Positions 35,877 to 44,872 of a stretch of DNA of 64,000 bases are shown piece by piece (position 1 is the stretch's first letter; each line of letters opens with the position of its first letter). The DNA is taken from assembly GCF_009789555.1 (NCBI RefSeq), contig NZ_CP046902.1:4604001-4668000 (forward strand). Reading direction: 5' to 3'. The position numbers and the translations under genes were made by a program. The DNA comes from Stutzerimonas stutzeri. GTDB lineage: Bacteria > Pseudomonadota > Gammaproteobacteria > Pseudomonadales > Pseudomonadaceae. The notes under the pieces were generated by a model. The model saw nothing but the letters and a program-made list of their open reading frames with translations, ran no database searches and had not been told where the DNA came from.

Positions 35877-36212
35877 TCAGGGCCTGGATTCCCAGCCGCC
35901 CAGATACCGAGCCTGATTGGCGTTGATCTTGCGCAGCTCCGCGTGCAGATGCAGTTGCCAGATCGAGGGCGAGTCGGATTCGCTGTAACCTTGACCCTGA
36001 AGGTTACTGGCGATCGCCTTCAGCACCGATTCAGCCTCGCGAGGGCCGTGGAATGGGCCTTGCGCCTTGATCGCCGTGGGCTGACCGGCGTCTATGCCGG
36101 CCGCACACAGCAGCGTCCACAAGCCGTTGCCGCCGGCCAAAGGGCGGATGATGCATTCGATACGCGTAACCAGACCCAGGCACTGGCGGTTCAGACAAAG
36201 CGTTTGAGACAT
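35877..36212 (-). CDS. Conserved hypothetical protein beside Lon-like protease
   Basis: A 111-residue protein starting MSQTLCLNRQCLGLVTRIECIIRPLAGGNG, with GAGGA 8 bases upstream of the ATG. It has four cysteines in the first 36 residues and no signal or membrane segment. It sits between the UPF0114 gene and the Lon-like protease gene, the same position as an uncharacterised P. aeruginosa gene (PA4575, from memory). No function can be assigned. Confidence 0.7.
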   Translation of the reverse strand: MSQTLCLNRQCLGLVTRIECIIRPLAGGNGLWTLLCAAGIDAGQPTAIKAQGPFHGPREAESVLKAIASNLQGQGYSESDSPSIWQLHLHAELRKINANQARYLGGWESRP

Positions 36213-36382
36213 GACGGCGATCCTCGCGCTGGGCTGCGCGCCGTCATTCTGGACGAACCGGCGGCGACCTTTTTATCCACAAAAGGTGTGGATAACCATG
36301 TGGATACTGAGTGGGAACTCTCCTCCACTGCAGACCCGCCGCCGCCCATATCGTTCCGTCCAGCCATGGATCAAACCAGAGG

Positions 36383-38836
36383 CTACTCGTCCCGCTCGAC
36401 CGCCTTCGCCTGCGCCGCGGCCTGCACCGCTTCGGGAGCGTTCGCATCGCCCTTGCCGTCATCCTCGAGTTCGATCTCGGCGATATCGCGCAAACGCTCC
36501 ACCACTCGAGCGTTGACGCTGCCCTTGGGAAACTGTCCCTCCTCGTCCGCAGCGCCCACTGGCTCGCCCACCAACAGGGAAAGCGCTTCATCCACGTGGC
36601 GGACGGCGTAGATGTGGAATCGCTCCTGGCGTACGGCTTCCAGGACACGCTCGTCGAGCATCAGCGTGGTGACGTTGGCGAAGGGAATGATCGCGCCCTG
36701 CTCGCCGGTCAGCCCGCGCGCTTCGCAGAGACGGAAGAAGCCCTCGATCTTCTCATTGACGCCGCCTACCGCCTGAACTTCGCCGAACTGGTTGATCGAG
36801 CCGGTGATGGCAAAGCACTGTTTCAGCGGCGTGCGAGAGATGGCCGAAATCAGGGCGCAACACTCCCCAAGCGAGGCGCTGTCGCCGTCGACATAGCCAT
36901 ACGATTGCTCCAGGGCGATGCTGGCGGAGATTTCCAGCGGAAATTCCTGCGCGTAGCGGCTGCCGAGAAAGCCGGTCAGGATCATCACACCCTTGGAGTG
37001 GATCGGCTGTCCAAGATTGACCTCGCGTTCGATGTCGACGATGCCCGAACCACCCGGATAGACCGTCGCGGAAATACGTGCCGGCATACCGAAGGCCGAA
37101 TCGCCCACCTCTAGCACGGTCAGGCCGTTGCACTTGCCGATCGCCGCACCTTCGCTATCGATCAGAATGACCCCGGCGAGAATGTCTTCGAGGATCCGCG
37201 CCGAGACGCGCCCGGTGCGGGTCGCCTTGGCCTTCAGGGCACGTTCGATATGGCCCACATCGGTCACGTCATCCTTGGCCAACTGGCGGATGAAATCGGC
37301 TTCGCTGACCAACTGGAAGAGGTCCCCGATACGCGCCGAAAGGCGCCCTTGGTGTTCGGCCAATCGAGCACTGTAGGTGGCCAGACGCGCCACCGCGGCG
37401 GCCGTCAGCGGCGCCATGCCCTCTTCCGAGGTGCGGGTTTTCATCAACTGCGCAAATTGCTCGAGGCTGTCTTCACCCAGCGGTATTTCCTCGTCGAAGT
37501 CCACCAGCACGCGGAACATCTCCTGGAAATCCGGATCGAGGTCCTGCAACGTGTAATACAGTTGACGCGACCCAATGATCACCACCTTGACGTTGAGCGG
37601 AATGACTTCCGGATTCAAGGTCACGGTAGCCAGCCGCCCCAGCTCGGCGAGCGGCGACTCCATCTTCAACCGGCGCGACTGCAAGGCTCGCTTCAGCGCT
37701 TCCCAGACGAAGGGCTCGCTCAGCATTTTTTCCGCCTCGAGCATCAGGAAACCGCCGTTGGCGCGATGCAGCGCACCCGGCCGCAACTGACGATAACTGG
37801 TGTAGAGCGCGCCCTGGTCAGTGCTGTATTCGATTCGGCCGAACAGGTTGTCATAGGTCGGGTGGGGTTCGAACACCACCGGAGCGCCGCCATCGAGCGG
37901 GTGCCCGACCACCAGGCTCGGGCTGTACTGTTCTTCCAGCATCTGCCTAATCTGGGCATCCGGACGGTTCTCGTCGACCAGTTGCTCGACCACCGTTTTG
38001 AGCAGGTTGACCTGCACCGCCTGTAGATAGGACTCGATGCCGGCATTTTCTCCATATTTTTCAGACAGCGGTGCCAACAATGGCTGCAAGGCTTGGCTGA
38101 TGGTTTCATCGTTGAGCTGACGCAGTTGGTTGCTCGACTCACGCTTCCACTGCGGCAGGCTGGCGAGCCCCTCGTTGAGATGGACTTCCAATGCCGAGAT
38201 ATCGTCGTGGTAGCGCTCGCGCTCCGCTTCCGGCAGTTGCGCGAACTCCGCCTCGTCCATGGATTTGCCATCTTTCATCGGCGTGAAGGCAATATTGCTG
38301 CTGTCGCGATACAGCGCGATCTCTTTCTCCAGCGCGAGTTTTTCGATGACATCCAGCGCCTTGTCGTAGCGCTGATTGAACGCGCGGTCGATCGCACTCT
38401 TCTTCTGCTGGAAGCTCGGGTGCTCGAATACCGCCGGGAAGGTCGCCATCAGGTTATCGATCAACTGCCCGATGTCGGCGATGAACTCGGCAGCCCCGCC
38501 CTGCGGCAACTCCACCACGCGCGGCTCTCGAGGCTCCTCGAAATTGTTTACGTAGACCCAGTCTGACGGCGTGTCCAGACGCTTGCCTTCGGCCTTGAGG
38601 TAACGGCGCACAAACGAGAAGCGCCCCGTACCCGGCTCCCCCATCACATAGACGTTATAGCCCGGACGCGGCATCGCCACGCCGAACTGCAGGGCCTCCA
38701 CGGCTCGCTCCTGGCCAAGCACGCCGAGAAAAGGCTCCAGCTCATCGGTGGTTTTGAAGTCGAACTGGCTGGGTTCGAACGGACGGGTCAGCGCTTCGGG
38801 CGCCAGGCGCAAGCCGGCAGCGACAGTTTCGGGCAT
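36383..38836 (-). CDS. Lon-related ATP-dependent protease (LonB-like AAA+)
   Basis: An 817-residue putative protease distinct from housekeeping Lon. The start at 38836 has AAGGA upstream. The AAA_32-type ATPase region has a Walker A-like G66-EPGTGR-F-S74 in which the usual lysine is arginine. A Walker B-like HRANGGFLMLEAE follows. The Lon peptidase domain has the Ser-Lys dyad S653 (DGDSASLGE) and K696 (GGVNEKIEG); their 43-residue spacing equals that in E. coli Lon. The N-terminal substrate domain of LonA is missing. The C-terminal tail is Ala/Glu-rich. Substrates are unknown. Confidence 0.92.
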   Translation of the reverse strand: MPETVAAGLRLAPEALTRPFEPSQFDFKTTDELEPFLGVLGQERAVEALQFGVAMPRPGYNVYVMGEPGTGRFSFVRRYLKAEGKRLDTPSDWVYVNNFEEPREPRVVELPQGGAAEFIADIGQLIDNLMATFPAVFEHPSFQQKKSAIDRAFNQRYDKALDVIEKLALEKEIALYRDSSNIAFTPMKDGKSMDEAEFAQLPEAERERYHDDISALEVHLNEGLASLPQWKRESSNQLRQLNDETISQALQPLLAPLSEKYGENAGIESYLQAVQVNLLKTVVEQLVDENRPDAQIRQMLEEQYSPSLVVGHPLDGGAPVVFEPHPTYDNLFGRIEYSTDQGALYTSYRQLRPGALHRANGGFLMLEAEKMLSEPFVWEALKRALQSRRLKMESPLAELGRLATVTLNPEVIPLNVKVVIIGSRQLYYTLQDLDPDFQEMFRVLVDFDEEIPLGEDSLEQFAQLMKTRTSEEGMAPLTAAAVARLATYSARLAEHQGRLSARIGDLFQLVSEADFIRQLAKDDVTDVGHIERALKAKATRTGRVSARILEDILAGVILIDSEGAAIGKCNGLTVLEVGDSAFGMPARISATVYPGGSGIVDIEREVNLGQPIHSKGVMILTGFLGSRYAQEFPLEISASIALEQSYGYVDGDSASLGECCALISAISRTPLKQCFAITGSINQFGEVQAVGGVNEKIEGFFRLCEARGLTGEQGAIIPFANVTTLMLDERVLEAVRQERFHIYAVRHVDEALSLLVGEPVGAADEEGQFPKGSVNARVVERLRDIAEIELEDDGKGDANAPEAVQAAAQAKAVERDE

Positions 38837-39176
38837 TGGGGATCCTTGCTGGGGTGGCCTGGTGACCACGATTGATGCCGCCATTCTGGCGATGCGTCCG
38901 GCTGCCTGCAAGGTTCAGCAGCGTCCGCGTTGGGCCTGTTCGGCCTACGCCGGTCCGGCATGCAGGTGCCAGCCGGGCGCAGAGACGGATCGACCCGAAG
39001 AGACCCTCGGGCCGTTTGCCCCGATTCGCGCATCGGGGCGCTCCACCGGACCCGCCGGCGTGCCAACTGCGACATTTTGTCTGGTGCCTGGCAAAAGACC
39101 GCCTTGATTCAAATCAACAAGCCAGACGGACAAAAAGCGCCTCCTAAAACAGCCGATTTTTTAGAAGGATTTCGTG
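38837..39176. other. Divergent control region between Lon-like and peroxidase genes
   Basis: About 340 bases without a gene. The left part is GC-rich with nothing recognisable. The right end holds the FNR/ANR-type site at 39104-39117 and the AAGGA ribosome-binding site of the peroxidase gene. No matching -35 box is expected if the site drives class II activation. Confidence 0.6.
39104..39117 (+). promoter_or_regulatory. FNR/ANR-type binding site (perfect palindrome)
   Basis: TTGATTCAAATCAA matches the FNR/ANR/DNR consensus TTGAT-N4-ATCAA at every defined position. It lies 60 bases before the ccpR start codon, consistent with activation under low oxygen. P. aeruginosa cytochrome c peroxidase is known to be ANR-controlled. 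Confidence 0.88.
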
Positions 39177-40208
39177 ATGCGCTGCCCGATTCCCGTCCTG
39201 TTCAGCGGACTGATGCTGATCTCCAACATGGCCCATGCAGACGACCTGCGCGAGCGCGCCAATGCCATTTTCAAACCGATCCCTGCCAAGGTCACCGAAG
39301 TGCGTGGCCATGCCGTCAATAATGACCAGGCGAAGCTCGGCCACAAGCTCTGGTTCGATCCACGCCTGTCCAGCAGCCACATCATCAGCTGCAACAGCTG
39401 CCATAACCTGAGCATCGGCGGCAGCGACAACGTGCCGACCTCCATCGGCCACGGCTGGCAGAAGGGTCCGCGCAACTCACCCACCGTGCTTAACGCGGTA
39501 TTCAACGCCGCGCAGTTCTGGGACGGCCGCGCCAAGGATCTTCAGGAGCAGGCCAAAGGCCCGGTGCAGGCCAGCGTGGAAATGAACAGCACGCCTGAAC
39601 GCGTCGTAGCGACGCTCAAGAGCATTCCCGAGTACGCGGCCGAGTTCAAGAAGGCGTTCCCCAACGACAAGGACCCCGTCAGCTTCGACAACATGGCCTA
39701 CGCCCTGGAGGCATTCGAAGTCAGCCTGACCACGCCCGATTCGCCGTTCGACCGCTACCTCAAGGGCGAAGACAAGGCCTTGGACGCCAAGCAGAAGGAA
39801 GGGCTTGCGCTGTTCATGGACGTTGGCTGCATCGCCTGCCATAACGGTGTCAACATCGGGGGCCAGAGCTACTTCCCCTTCGGCGTGATCAAGAAGCCCG
39901 GGGCCGACATCCTGCCGGCCGGCGACAAGGGCCGCTTCACGGTCACCAATACCGCCGACGACGAATACGTATTCCGAGCAGCGCCACTGCGTAACGTCGC
40001 GCTGACGCAGCCCTACTTCCACAGCGGCGAAGTCTGGGAACTGGAGCAGGCGGTGGCGATCATGGGCGACAGCCAACTGGGCCGCACCCTGAAGGATAAC
40101 GAAGTCACTGCAATCGCAGCCTTTCTGCGCAGCCTGACCGGCAAGCAGCCAGAGGTCGCCTACCCGGTATTGCCAGCCAGCTCGGCGGATACACCGAAGC
40201 CCGAGTGA
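39177..40208 (+). CDS. ccpR: Dihaem cytochrome c peroxidase
   Basis: A periplasmic enzyme reducing hydrogen peroxide with electrons from cytochrome c551 or azurin. It has 343 residues with a signal peptide ending NMAHA. Haem-attachment motifs are C72-NS-C75-H76 (low-potential peroxidatic haem) and C218-IA-C221-H222 (electron-accepting haem). Family segments PRNSPTVLNAVFNAAQFWDGRAKDL and APLRNVALTQPYFHSG are present. ATG 39177 lies 8 bases after AAGGA; GTG 39174 is an alternative. The upstream ANR box ties it to microaerobic or anaerobic life. Confidence 0.97.
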   Translation: MRCPIPVLFSGLMLISNMAHADDLRERANAIFKPIPAKVTEVRGHAVNNDQAKLGHKLWFDPRLSSSHIISCNSCHNLSIGGSDNVPTSIGHGWQKGPRNSPTVLNAVFNAAQFWDGRAKDLQEQAKGPVQASVEMNSTPERVVATLKSIPEYAAEFKKAFPNDKDPVSFDNMAYALEAFEVSLTTPDSPFDRYLKGEDKALDAKQKEGLALFMDVGCIACHNGVNIGGQSYFPFGVIKKPGADILPAGDKGRFTVTNTADDEYVFRAAPLRNVALTQPYFHSGEVWELEQAVAIMGDSQLGRTLKDNEVTAIAAFLRSLTGKQPEVAYPVLPASSADTPKPE

Positions 40209-40213
40209 GTGAA

Positions 40214-40243
40214 CGGCGGCCCGGCCCAGCGGCGGGGCCGCCG
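40214..40243. terminator. GC-rich hairpin between convergent ccpR and mscL
   Basis: Nine-pair stem CGGCGGCCC / GGGCCGCCG with a 12-base loop, 5 bases after the ccpR stop and before the mscL end. There is no T-run, so bidirectional termination is only a guess from position. Confidence 0.45.
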
Positions 40244-40260
40244 CTTATGGATTCAAACCT

Positions 40261-40671
40261 TCAGGACCGGTTCTGTGCACGTAGCGCATCGCGAATTTCG
40301 GTCAGCAACACCTCTTCCTTAGTGGGTGCGGACGGGGCTGACGGAGCTTCCGCCTCCTTGCGTTTGAGATGATTGATCGCCTTGACCGCCAGGAATATCG
40401 CGAAGGCCACGATGGTGAAGTCGAACACCGTCTGGATGAACCGTCCGTAGCTCAACGTCACCGCCGGCGTATCGCCTACAGCCTGTTTGAGCACTATCGC
40501 CAGGTCGGAAAAATCCACACCGCCAATCAACATGCCCAGCGGCGGCGTCACCACATCGGCGACGAACGACGAGACGATCTTGGTGAACGCCGCACCGACG
40601 ATGATGCCAACCGCCATATCGATGACGTTGCCCCTGACTGCAAACGCTTTGAATTCGCTGATCATGCCCAT
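40261..40671 (-). CDS. mscL: Large-conductance mechanosensitive channel
   Basis: A 136-residue pentameric inner-membrane safety valve for hypo-osmotic shock. The start at 40671 gives MGMISEFKAFAVRGNVIDMAVGIIVGAAFTKIVSSFVADVVTPP, the amphipathic helix plus pore-lining TM1. TM2 is FTIVAFAIFLAVKAI, followed by the charged C-terminal bundle. ATG 40665 is an in-frame alternative. It is convergent with ccpR. Confidence 0.97.
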   Translation of the reverse strand: MGMISEFKAFAVRGNVIDMAVGIIVGAAFTKIVSSFVADVVTPPLGMLIGGVDFSDLAIVLKQAVGDTPAVTLSYGRFIQTVFDFTIVAFAIFLAVKAINHLKRKEAEAPSAPSAPTKEEVLLTEIRDALRAQNRS

Positions 40672-40883
40672 CTGATTACTGTCCCATTCGATTGAAGTTA
40701 CGTCGTCGGAGCGACCGCCGTAGCGCTTCGGCCCTGTGCAGCATAGGCCGGGTTGAAGCGCCGGGCCAGACCGTCGCGCGACAAACCGGAGCGCCGCGTT
40801 AACCTCGCCTTGATCGCCGTCAAAAGGATTGGCCAGGGGCACGGCTAAGGTACGACTCTACAGACACGACCCGGAGCGGCACC

Positions 40884-41153
40884 ATGCACGTCGAACATCA
40901 CCCACTGATCAAGGATTTCCCGGAAAACCGCGAAGAGCTTCATCAACTGCGCCTGCAGGACGCCGCGTTTGCCCGCAAGGCAGATGCTTACGAAGCGCTG
41001 GACAAGCAGATCTGCCGCGTGGAAGACGGTGTTGAGACCCTCAGCGACGGGGCGCTCAGCGCGCTCAAGCAGGAGCGCGTAGCGCTCAAGGACGACATCG
41101 CCCGCGCCCTCAAGCGTGCCAGCGGAAGCTGCTGCGGCGGCTGCTGCGGCTGA
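40884..41153 (+). CDS. YdcH (DUF465) family protein with cysteine-rich tail
   Basis: An 89-residue, mainly helical protein. The DUF465 core is HHPLIKDFPENREELHQLRLQDAAFARKADAYEALDKQI then ALKQERVALKDDIARAL. Beyond the family core it ends SGSCCGGCCG, two CC pairs separated by GG, which could bind a metal or form disulfides. The neighbour downstream (convergent) is a CopD-like membrane protein. Function is unknown. Confidence 0.85.
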   Translation: MHVEHHPLIKDFPENREELHQLRLQDAAFARKADAYEALDKQICRVEDGVETLSDGALSALKQERVALKDDIARALKRASGSCCGGCCG

Positions 41154-41261
41154 TCGCGGTTCAGTAGCGCATCCGCCGCGGCGACGTGGCGGGTCGCGTG
41201 GATCGACTCGGCCCCGGAGGCGCTCCACGTTGCGACAGGCGTGGCTTAGCCATTCGGCGCA

Positions 41262-41696
41262 CTAGAACAGACGTCCAAACCTGAACCCCGTCCCGACCCA
41301 GACAAACGCCACGGCGGTCAGGGTGATGAGGACTATATGCACGGCCAGGTGCGGCAAGCGCTGCGGGTCCAGCTTCGGAATCAATGCCAGCCGGGCGTGC
41401 GCGCCGAGCGCCGCGGTGAAACCCAGCAGTATCAGTTTGGCTTGAACCAATTGAGCGATAGGCGAGCTGCCAAACCAATGCGAGTACGGCAGCCATTGCC
41501 CGGCCAGCCAGATCCCGGTGATGATCTGCAACAGCAAGGCCGGGAGGCCAACCCGCTCGTAAAGCCGCTCGAACGCGCGCACTGGCTCCACCTCGCGGCC
41601 ACGCAACGCACCCGGCAACACCCCAAGCAACAGCACCACATGACCGCCAGCCCAGACGCTGGCCCCGAGCAGGTGCAAGAACAACACGTGGCGCAT
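41262..41696 (-). CDS. CopD-like inner-membrane protein
   Basis: A 144-residue protein with four hydrophobic helices. The N-terminal HVLFLHLLGASVWAGGHVVLL carries histidines in the pattern seen in the CopD/YcnJ copper-transport domain. A further helix is LILLGFTAALGAHARLAL. Copper uptake or haem/metal handling is inferred from the family only; no copC, copA or cueR is adjacent. It is divergent from radA. Confidence 0.7.
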   Translation of the reverse strand: MRHVLFLHLLGASVWAGGHVVLLLGVLPGALRGREVEPVRAFERLYERVGLPALLLQIITGIWLAGQWLPYSHWFGSSPIAQLVQAKLILLGFTAALGAHARLALIPKLDPQRLPHLAVHIVLITLTAVAFVWVGTGFRFGRLF

Positions 41697-41811
41697 GACT
41701 GACTCCTGTTCGAATTGTTTACAGTCTGACGGCGCGCCACGCGCTTGTGGCTGATGGCGATCAAGTCAGCCGTTATCATGCAATTCAATTCGTCCGACGC
41801 GGAGTTCCCCA

Positions 41812-43173
41812 ATGGCCAAGGCCAAGCGCATGTATGGCTGCACCGAGTGTGGCTCGACCTTTCCCAAGTGGGCCGGGCAGTGCGGCGACTGTGGCGCCTG
41901 GAACACCCTGGTGGAAACAATCATAGAGGGCGCTGCTCCGCCGAGCGGTCGCGCGGGCTGGGCTGGAGACCAGGCGAACATCAAGACCCTGGCCGAAGTC
42001 AGCGTCGAGGAAGTCCCCCGTTTTTCCACCGCATCCGGCGAACTGGACCGCGTGCTCGGAGGCGGGCTGGTGGACGGCTCGGTGGTACTCATCGGAGGCG
42101 ACCCCGGCATCGGCAAATCGACCATCCTGCTGCAGACGCTGTGCAATATCGCTCGGCAGTTCCCCGCCCTCTATGTCACGGGCGAAGAATCGCAGCAGCA
42201 GGTGGCCATGCGCGCACGGCGGCTGGATCTGCCGCAGGACAGACTCAAGGTCATGACCGAAACCTGCATCGAGTCGATCATCGCCACCGCACGCCTGGAA
42301 AAACCCAAGGTGATGGTCATCGACTCGATCCAGACCATCTTCACCGAGCAGTTGCAATCGGCCCCCGGCGGCGTCGCCCAGGTCCGCGAAAGCGCGGCGC
42401 TGTTGGTGCGTTTCGCCAAGCAGAGCGGTACGGCGATTTTCCTGGTGGGTCACGTGACCAAGGAAGGCGCGCTCGCCGGGCCTCGCGTGCTTGAACACAT
42501 GGTCGATACGGTGCTGTATTTCGAAGGCGAATCGGACGGTCGCCTGCGGCTGCTGCGCGCGGTGAAGAACCGGTTCGGTGCCGTCAATGAACTGGGCGTG
42601 TTCGGCATGACCGACAAAGGCTTGAAGGAAGTCACCAACCCCTCGGCGATCTTCCTCACCCGTGCCCAGGAAGCAGTGCCCGGCAGCGTGGTCATGGCCA
42701 CATGGGAAGGCACTCGCCCAATGCTGGTCGAGGTCCAGGCCCTGGTTGATACCAGTCACATGGCCAATCCGCGTCGCGTCACCCTCGGCCTCGATCAGAA
42801 CCGCCTGGCCATGCTGCTGGCGGTGCTGCATCGCCACGGCGGCATACCCACCTACGACCAGGACGTCTTCATCAACGTGGTCGGAGGCGTCAAGGTACTG
42901 GAAACCGCGTCGGACCTCGCGCTGATGGCCGCGGTGATATCCAGCCTGCGCAATCGCCCTCTGGATACCGACCTGCTGGTCTTTGGCGAGGTGGGACTTT
43001 CCGGCGAGATTCGTCCGGTACCGAGCGGTCAGGAACGGTTGAAGGAAGCCGCCAAGCACGGTTTCAAACGTGCCATCGTGCCCAAGGGCAACGCGCCCAA
43101 GGAAGCGCCCGCCGGGCTGCAGATCATCGCGGTAACACGCCTCGAGCAGGCGCTGGACGCCCTGTTCGAATAA
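41812..43173 (+). CDS. radA: DNA repair protein RadA (Sms)
   Basis: A RecA-like helicase that drives branch migration in recombination and natural transformation. Its 453 residues have an N-terminal C4 zinc finger (C10, C13, C24, C27), Walker A GGDPGIGKST (95-104), the RadA-specific KNRFG motif (AVKNRFGAVNELGVF), and a Lon-like C-terminal domain (LALMAAVISSLRNRPLDTDLLVFGEVGLSGEIRPVPSG). It is convergent with mapZ, an order conserved with P. aeruginosa. Confidence 0.97.
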   Translation: MAKAKRMYGCTECGSTFPKWAGQCGDCGAWNTLVETIIEGAAPPSGRAGWAGDQANIKTLAEVSVEEVPRFSTASGELDRVLGGGLVDGSVVLIGGDPGIGKSTILLQTLCNIARQFPALYVTGEESQQQVAMRARRLDLPQDRLKVMTETCIESIIATARLEKPKVMVIDSIQTIFTEQLQSAPGGVAQVRESAALLVRFAKQSGTAIFLVGHVTKEGALAGPRVLEHMVDTVLYFEGESDGRLRLLRAVKNRFGAVNELGVFGMTDKGLKEVTNPSAIFLTRAQEAVPGSVVMATWEGTRPMLVEVQALVDTSHMANPRRVTLGLDQNRLAMLLAVLHRHGGIPTYDQDVFINVVGGVKVLETASDLALMAAVISSLRNRPLDTDLLVFGEVGLSGEIRPVPSGQERLKEAAKHGFKRAIVPKGNAPKEAPAGLQIIAVTRLEQALDALFE

Positions 43174-43186
43174 GGTACGCCGCCGC

Positions 43187-43555
43187 TCAGGGCTCGCCGA
43201 GCGCAGCCAGTTCGCGCTCGAGCAGGGTTTCATCGCCCAGATTCAGCTCCACCAGCCGCCGCAGATGACTGATGGAGTCGACATCGATGTGCCGACACAT
43301 CAGCCCGACCAGTTCTCCTTCACCGTGCGCCGCCTCGACCTCCATGCGCACTTCGGCCTCATCGGAAAGCCGTATCCGTGCTTCGAACGGTTGGGCGAGA
43401 TCGGCATCCCAACCAGCGGGCCGATGCACCAGCAAGCCCTTGAGCGATAGATCGTGCAACTCGACCCGCCATCGGCGCTGCCCCTGCACCAGCTCCGTTT
43501 CGGCATCGAAGGCGAAGCGCTGGAAGCGCCGACGGTCGCTGCTTGTTTTATTCAT
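43187..43555 (-). CDS. mapZ: PilZ-domain c-di-GMP receptor, MapZ ortholog
   Basis: A 122-residue single-domain PilZ protein. The c-di-GMP-binding RxxxR is in RRRFQR (R9, R13) and D35-x-S-x-x-G40 is DLSLKG. The C-terminal HIDVDSISHLRRLVELNLGDETLLERELAAL closely follows my recollection of P. aeruginosa MapZ (PA4608), which sits beside radA in the same way. MapZ binds the chemotaxis methyltransferase CheR1 in a c-di-GMP-dependent manner and alters swimming. ATG 43555 has GGGAG 8 bases upstream. Confidence 0.9.
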   Translation of the reverse strand: MNKTSSDRRRFQRFAFDAETELVQGQRRWRVELHDLSLKGLLVHRPAGWDADLAQPFEARIRLSDEAEVRMEVEAAHGEGELVGLMCRHIDVDSISHLRRLVELNLGDETLLERELAALGEP

Positions 43556-43619
43556 CAAAACCACTCCCGGGAAATTCTTCGATTAACTATAGGCGACGCG
43601 CCATGCGCCAGAAGGGTGC

Positions 43620-44081
43620 TCAGAGCCAGCGTCGCACCCGGCGTCGATACGACCTGTACTGATCGCCGAACATGCGCGTCAGCAGGTGTTCCTCGTGCAG
43701 GATCACGGTGCGCTGCATGCAGCGAATCAACAAGGGCAGCAACAGCCAGGGCCAGAGGCTGGCAAGCAGCAGCGCAATGCCGCAGTAGACGAGCGTATCG
43801 GCAAGGTAGATCGGGTTGCGCGAATAGCGGAACGGGCCGCTTTGCAACAGGGCGCTTGGCTTGCCGTAGGGGTTGATGGTGGTGCGGTGACGAAACATTT
43901 CCCAGGCCGCCCAGACCATCAGCACGGCGCCAAGGATGATCGCAGCCCAGCCGGCGACGGTCATCCAGTCATGGGTTGGGAGGTCGAGCGGCACCCACCT
44001 GGCCAGTCCCCAGGCGCAGCCGATGAATACCAGGTAGACCAACGGTGGCGGCGGGATCGATCCGGCTGAGTAGACAGGCAT
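43620..44081 (-). CDS. Isoprenylcysteine methyltransferase-like membrane protein
   Basis: A 153-residue protein of the ICMT/PEMT (phospholipid methyltransferase-like) group. The start at 44081 has AGGA 6 bases upstream. Several transmembrane helices precede the SAM-binding motif GPFRYSRNPIYLADTLVYCGIALLLAS, and EEHLLTRMFGDQYRSYRRRVRRWL closes the protein, as in the family. Bacterial substrates are mostly unknown. Confidence 0.85.
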   Translation of the reverse strand: MPVYSAGSIPPPPLVYLVFIGCAWGLARWVPLDLPTHDWMTVAGWAAIILGAVLMVWAAWEMFRHRTTINPYGKPSALLQSGPFRYSRNPIYLADTLVYCGIALLLASLWPWLLLPLLIRCMQRTVILHEEHLLTRMFGDQYRSYRRRVRRWL

Positions 44082-44198
44082 GACGCATCCTGATGTGGAA
44101 ATGGGCAATCTGTGCTGCCGCAACGCAGCACCGCCTGCGTGGAATGCGCTTTCTGACGAGCGAGTCCGCGCCGTCTGGTTTGAACCTGTAAAGCGCCG

Positions 44199-44837
44199 TT
44201 AGTGCTGTCCCGGTAGCCAACCATGGACCATGGCGTGCTTCATCAGGTCCGCCGGTCGGTCGATGTCGAGCTTGCGACGAATGCTCAGCCGATGGGTTTC
44301 CACCGTTCGCACGCTGATCTGCAACGCCCGCGCCATGGTCTTGTTGTTATGCCCCTGCGCCAGCATCAACAGCACTTCGCGCTCGCGCGGGGTCAGTTCG
44401 CGCTCCTCGGCGCCGTGGCTGGCCAACTTCTCGGCAATTCCCTTGCTGTAATAGGTGCCGCCTGCGGCGATCGCCTCGATGGCGACGATGATTTCACGCG
44501 ACGGCGCGTCCTTCAGGACATAACCGCAAGCACCGACCTTTACCGAAGTGTTCACGTATTCCTGATTGTCGTACATGCTCAGGATCAACACGCGGATGCC
44601 GGGATAAGCCTCGCGCAAGGATTGGGTCAACTCGAGGCCGTTGACGTCCTTCAGCCCGATATCCATCAGCACGACGTCCGCCGGCACGCGCCCGAGCAGT
44701 TCGAACGCTTCCGCGCCGCTGCCGGCCTCGCCGACCACATCCAGTTCGGGTACGGCCATCAGCAGCGCGCGGATGCCGTCCCGAACCAAGGCATGGTCGT
44801 CTATCAGTACCACCTTGATGCCAATCTGCGGGTTCAT
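44199..44837 (-). CDS. NarL/LuxR-family response regulator
   Basis: A 212-residue transcription factor. The receiver domain has the acidic pair D13-D14, phospho-acceptor D59 (VLMDIG) and K109 (YVLKDA). The C-terminal LuxR-type HTH is ELTPREREVLLMLAQGHNNKTMARALQISVRTVETHRLSIRRKL. The cognate kinase gene lies 35 bases upstream on the same strand. The target genes cannot be read from the sequence. Confidence 0.93.
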   Translation of the reverse strand: MNPQIGIKVVLIDDHALVRDGIRALLMAVPELDVVGEAGSGAEAFELLGRVPADVVLMDIGLKDVNGLELTQSLREAYPGIRVLILSMYDNQEYVNTSVKVGACGYVLKDAPSREIIVAIEAIAAGGTYYSKGIAEKLASHGAEERELTPREREVLLMLAQGHNNKTMARALQISVRTVETHRLSIRRKLDIDRPADLMKHAMVHGWLPGQH

Positions 44838-44872
44838 TGAGCGAGCCTCTTATTATTCGAAAATGCCAGGGT

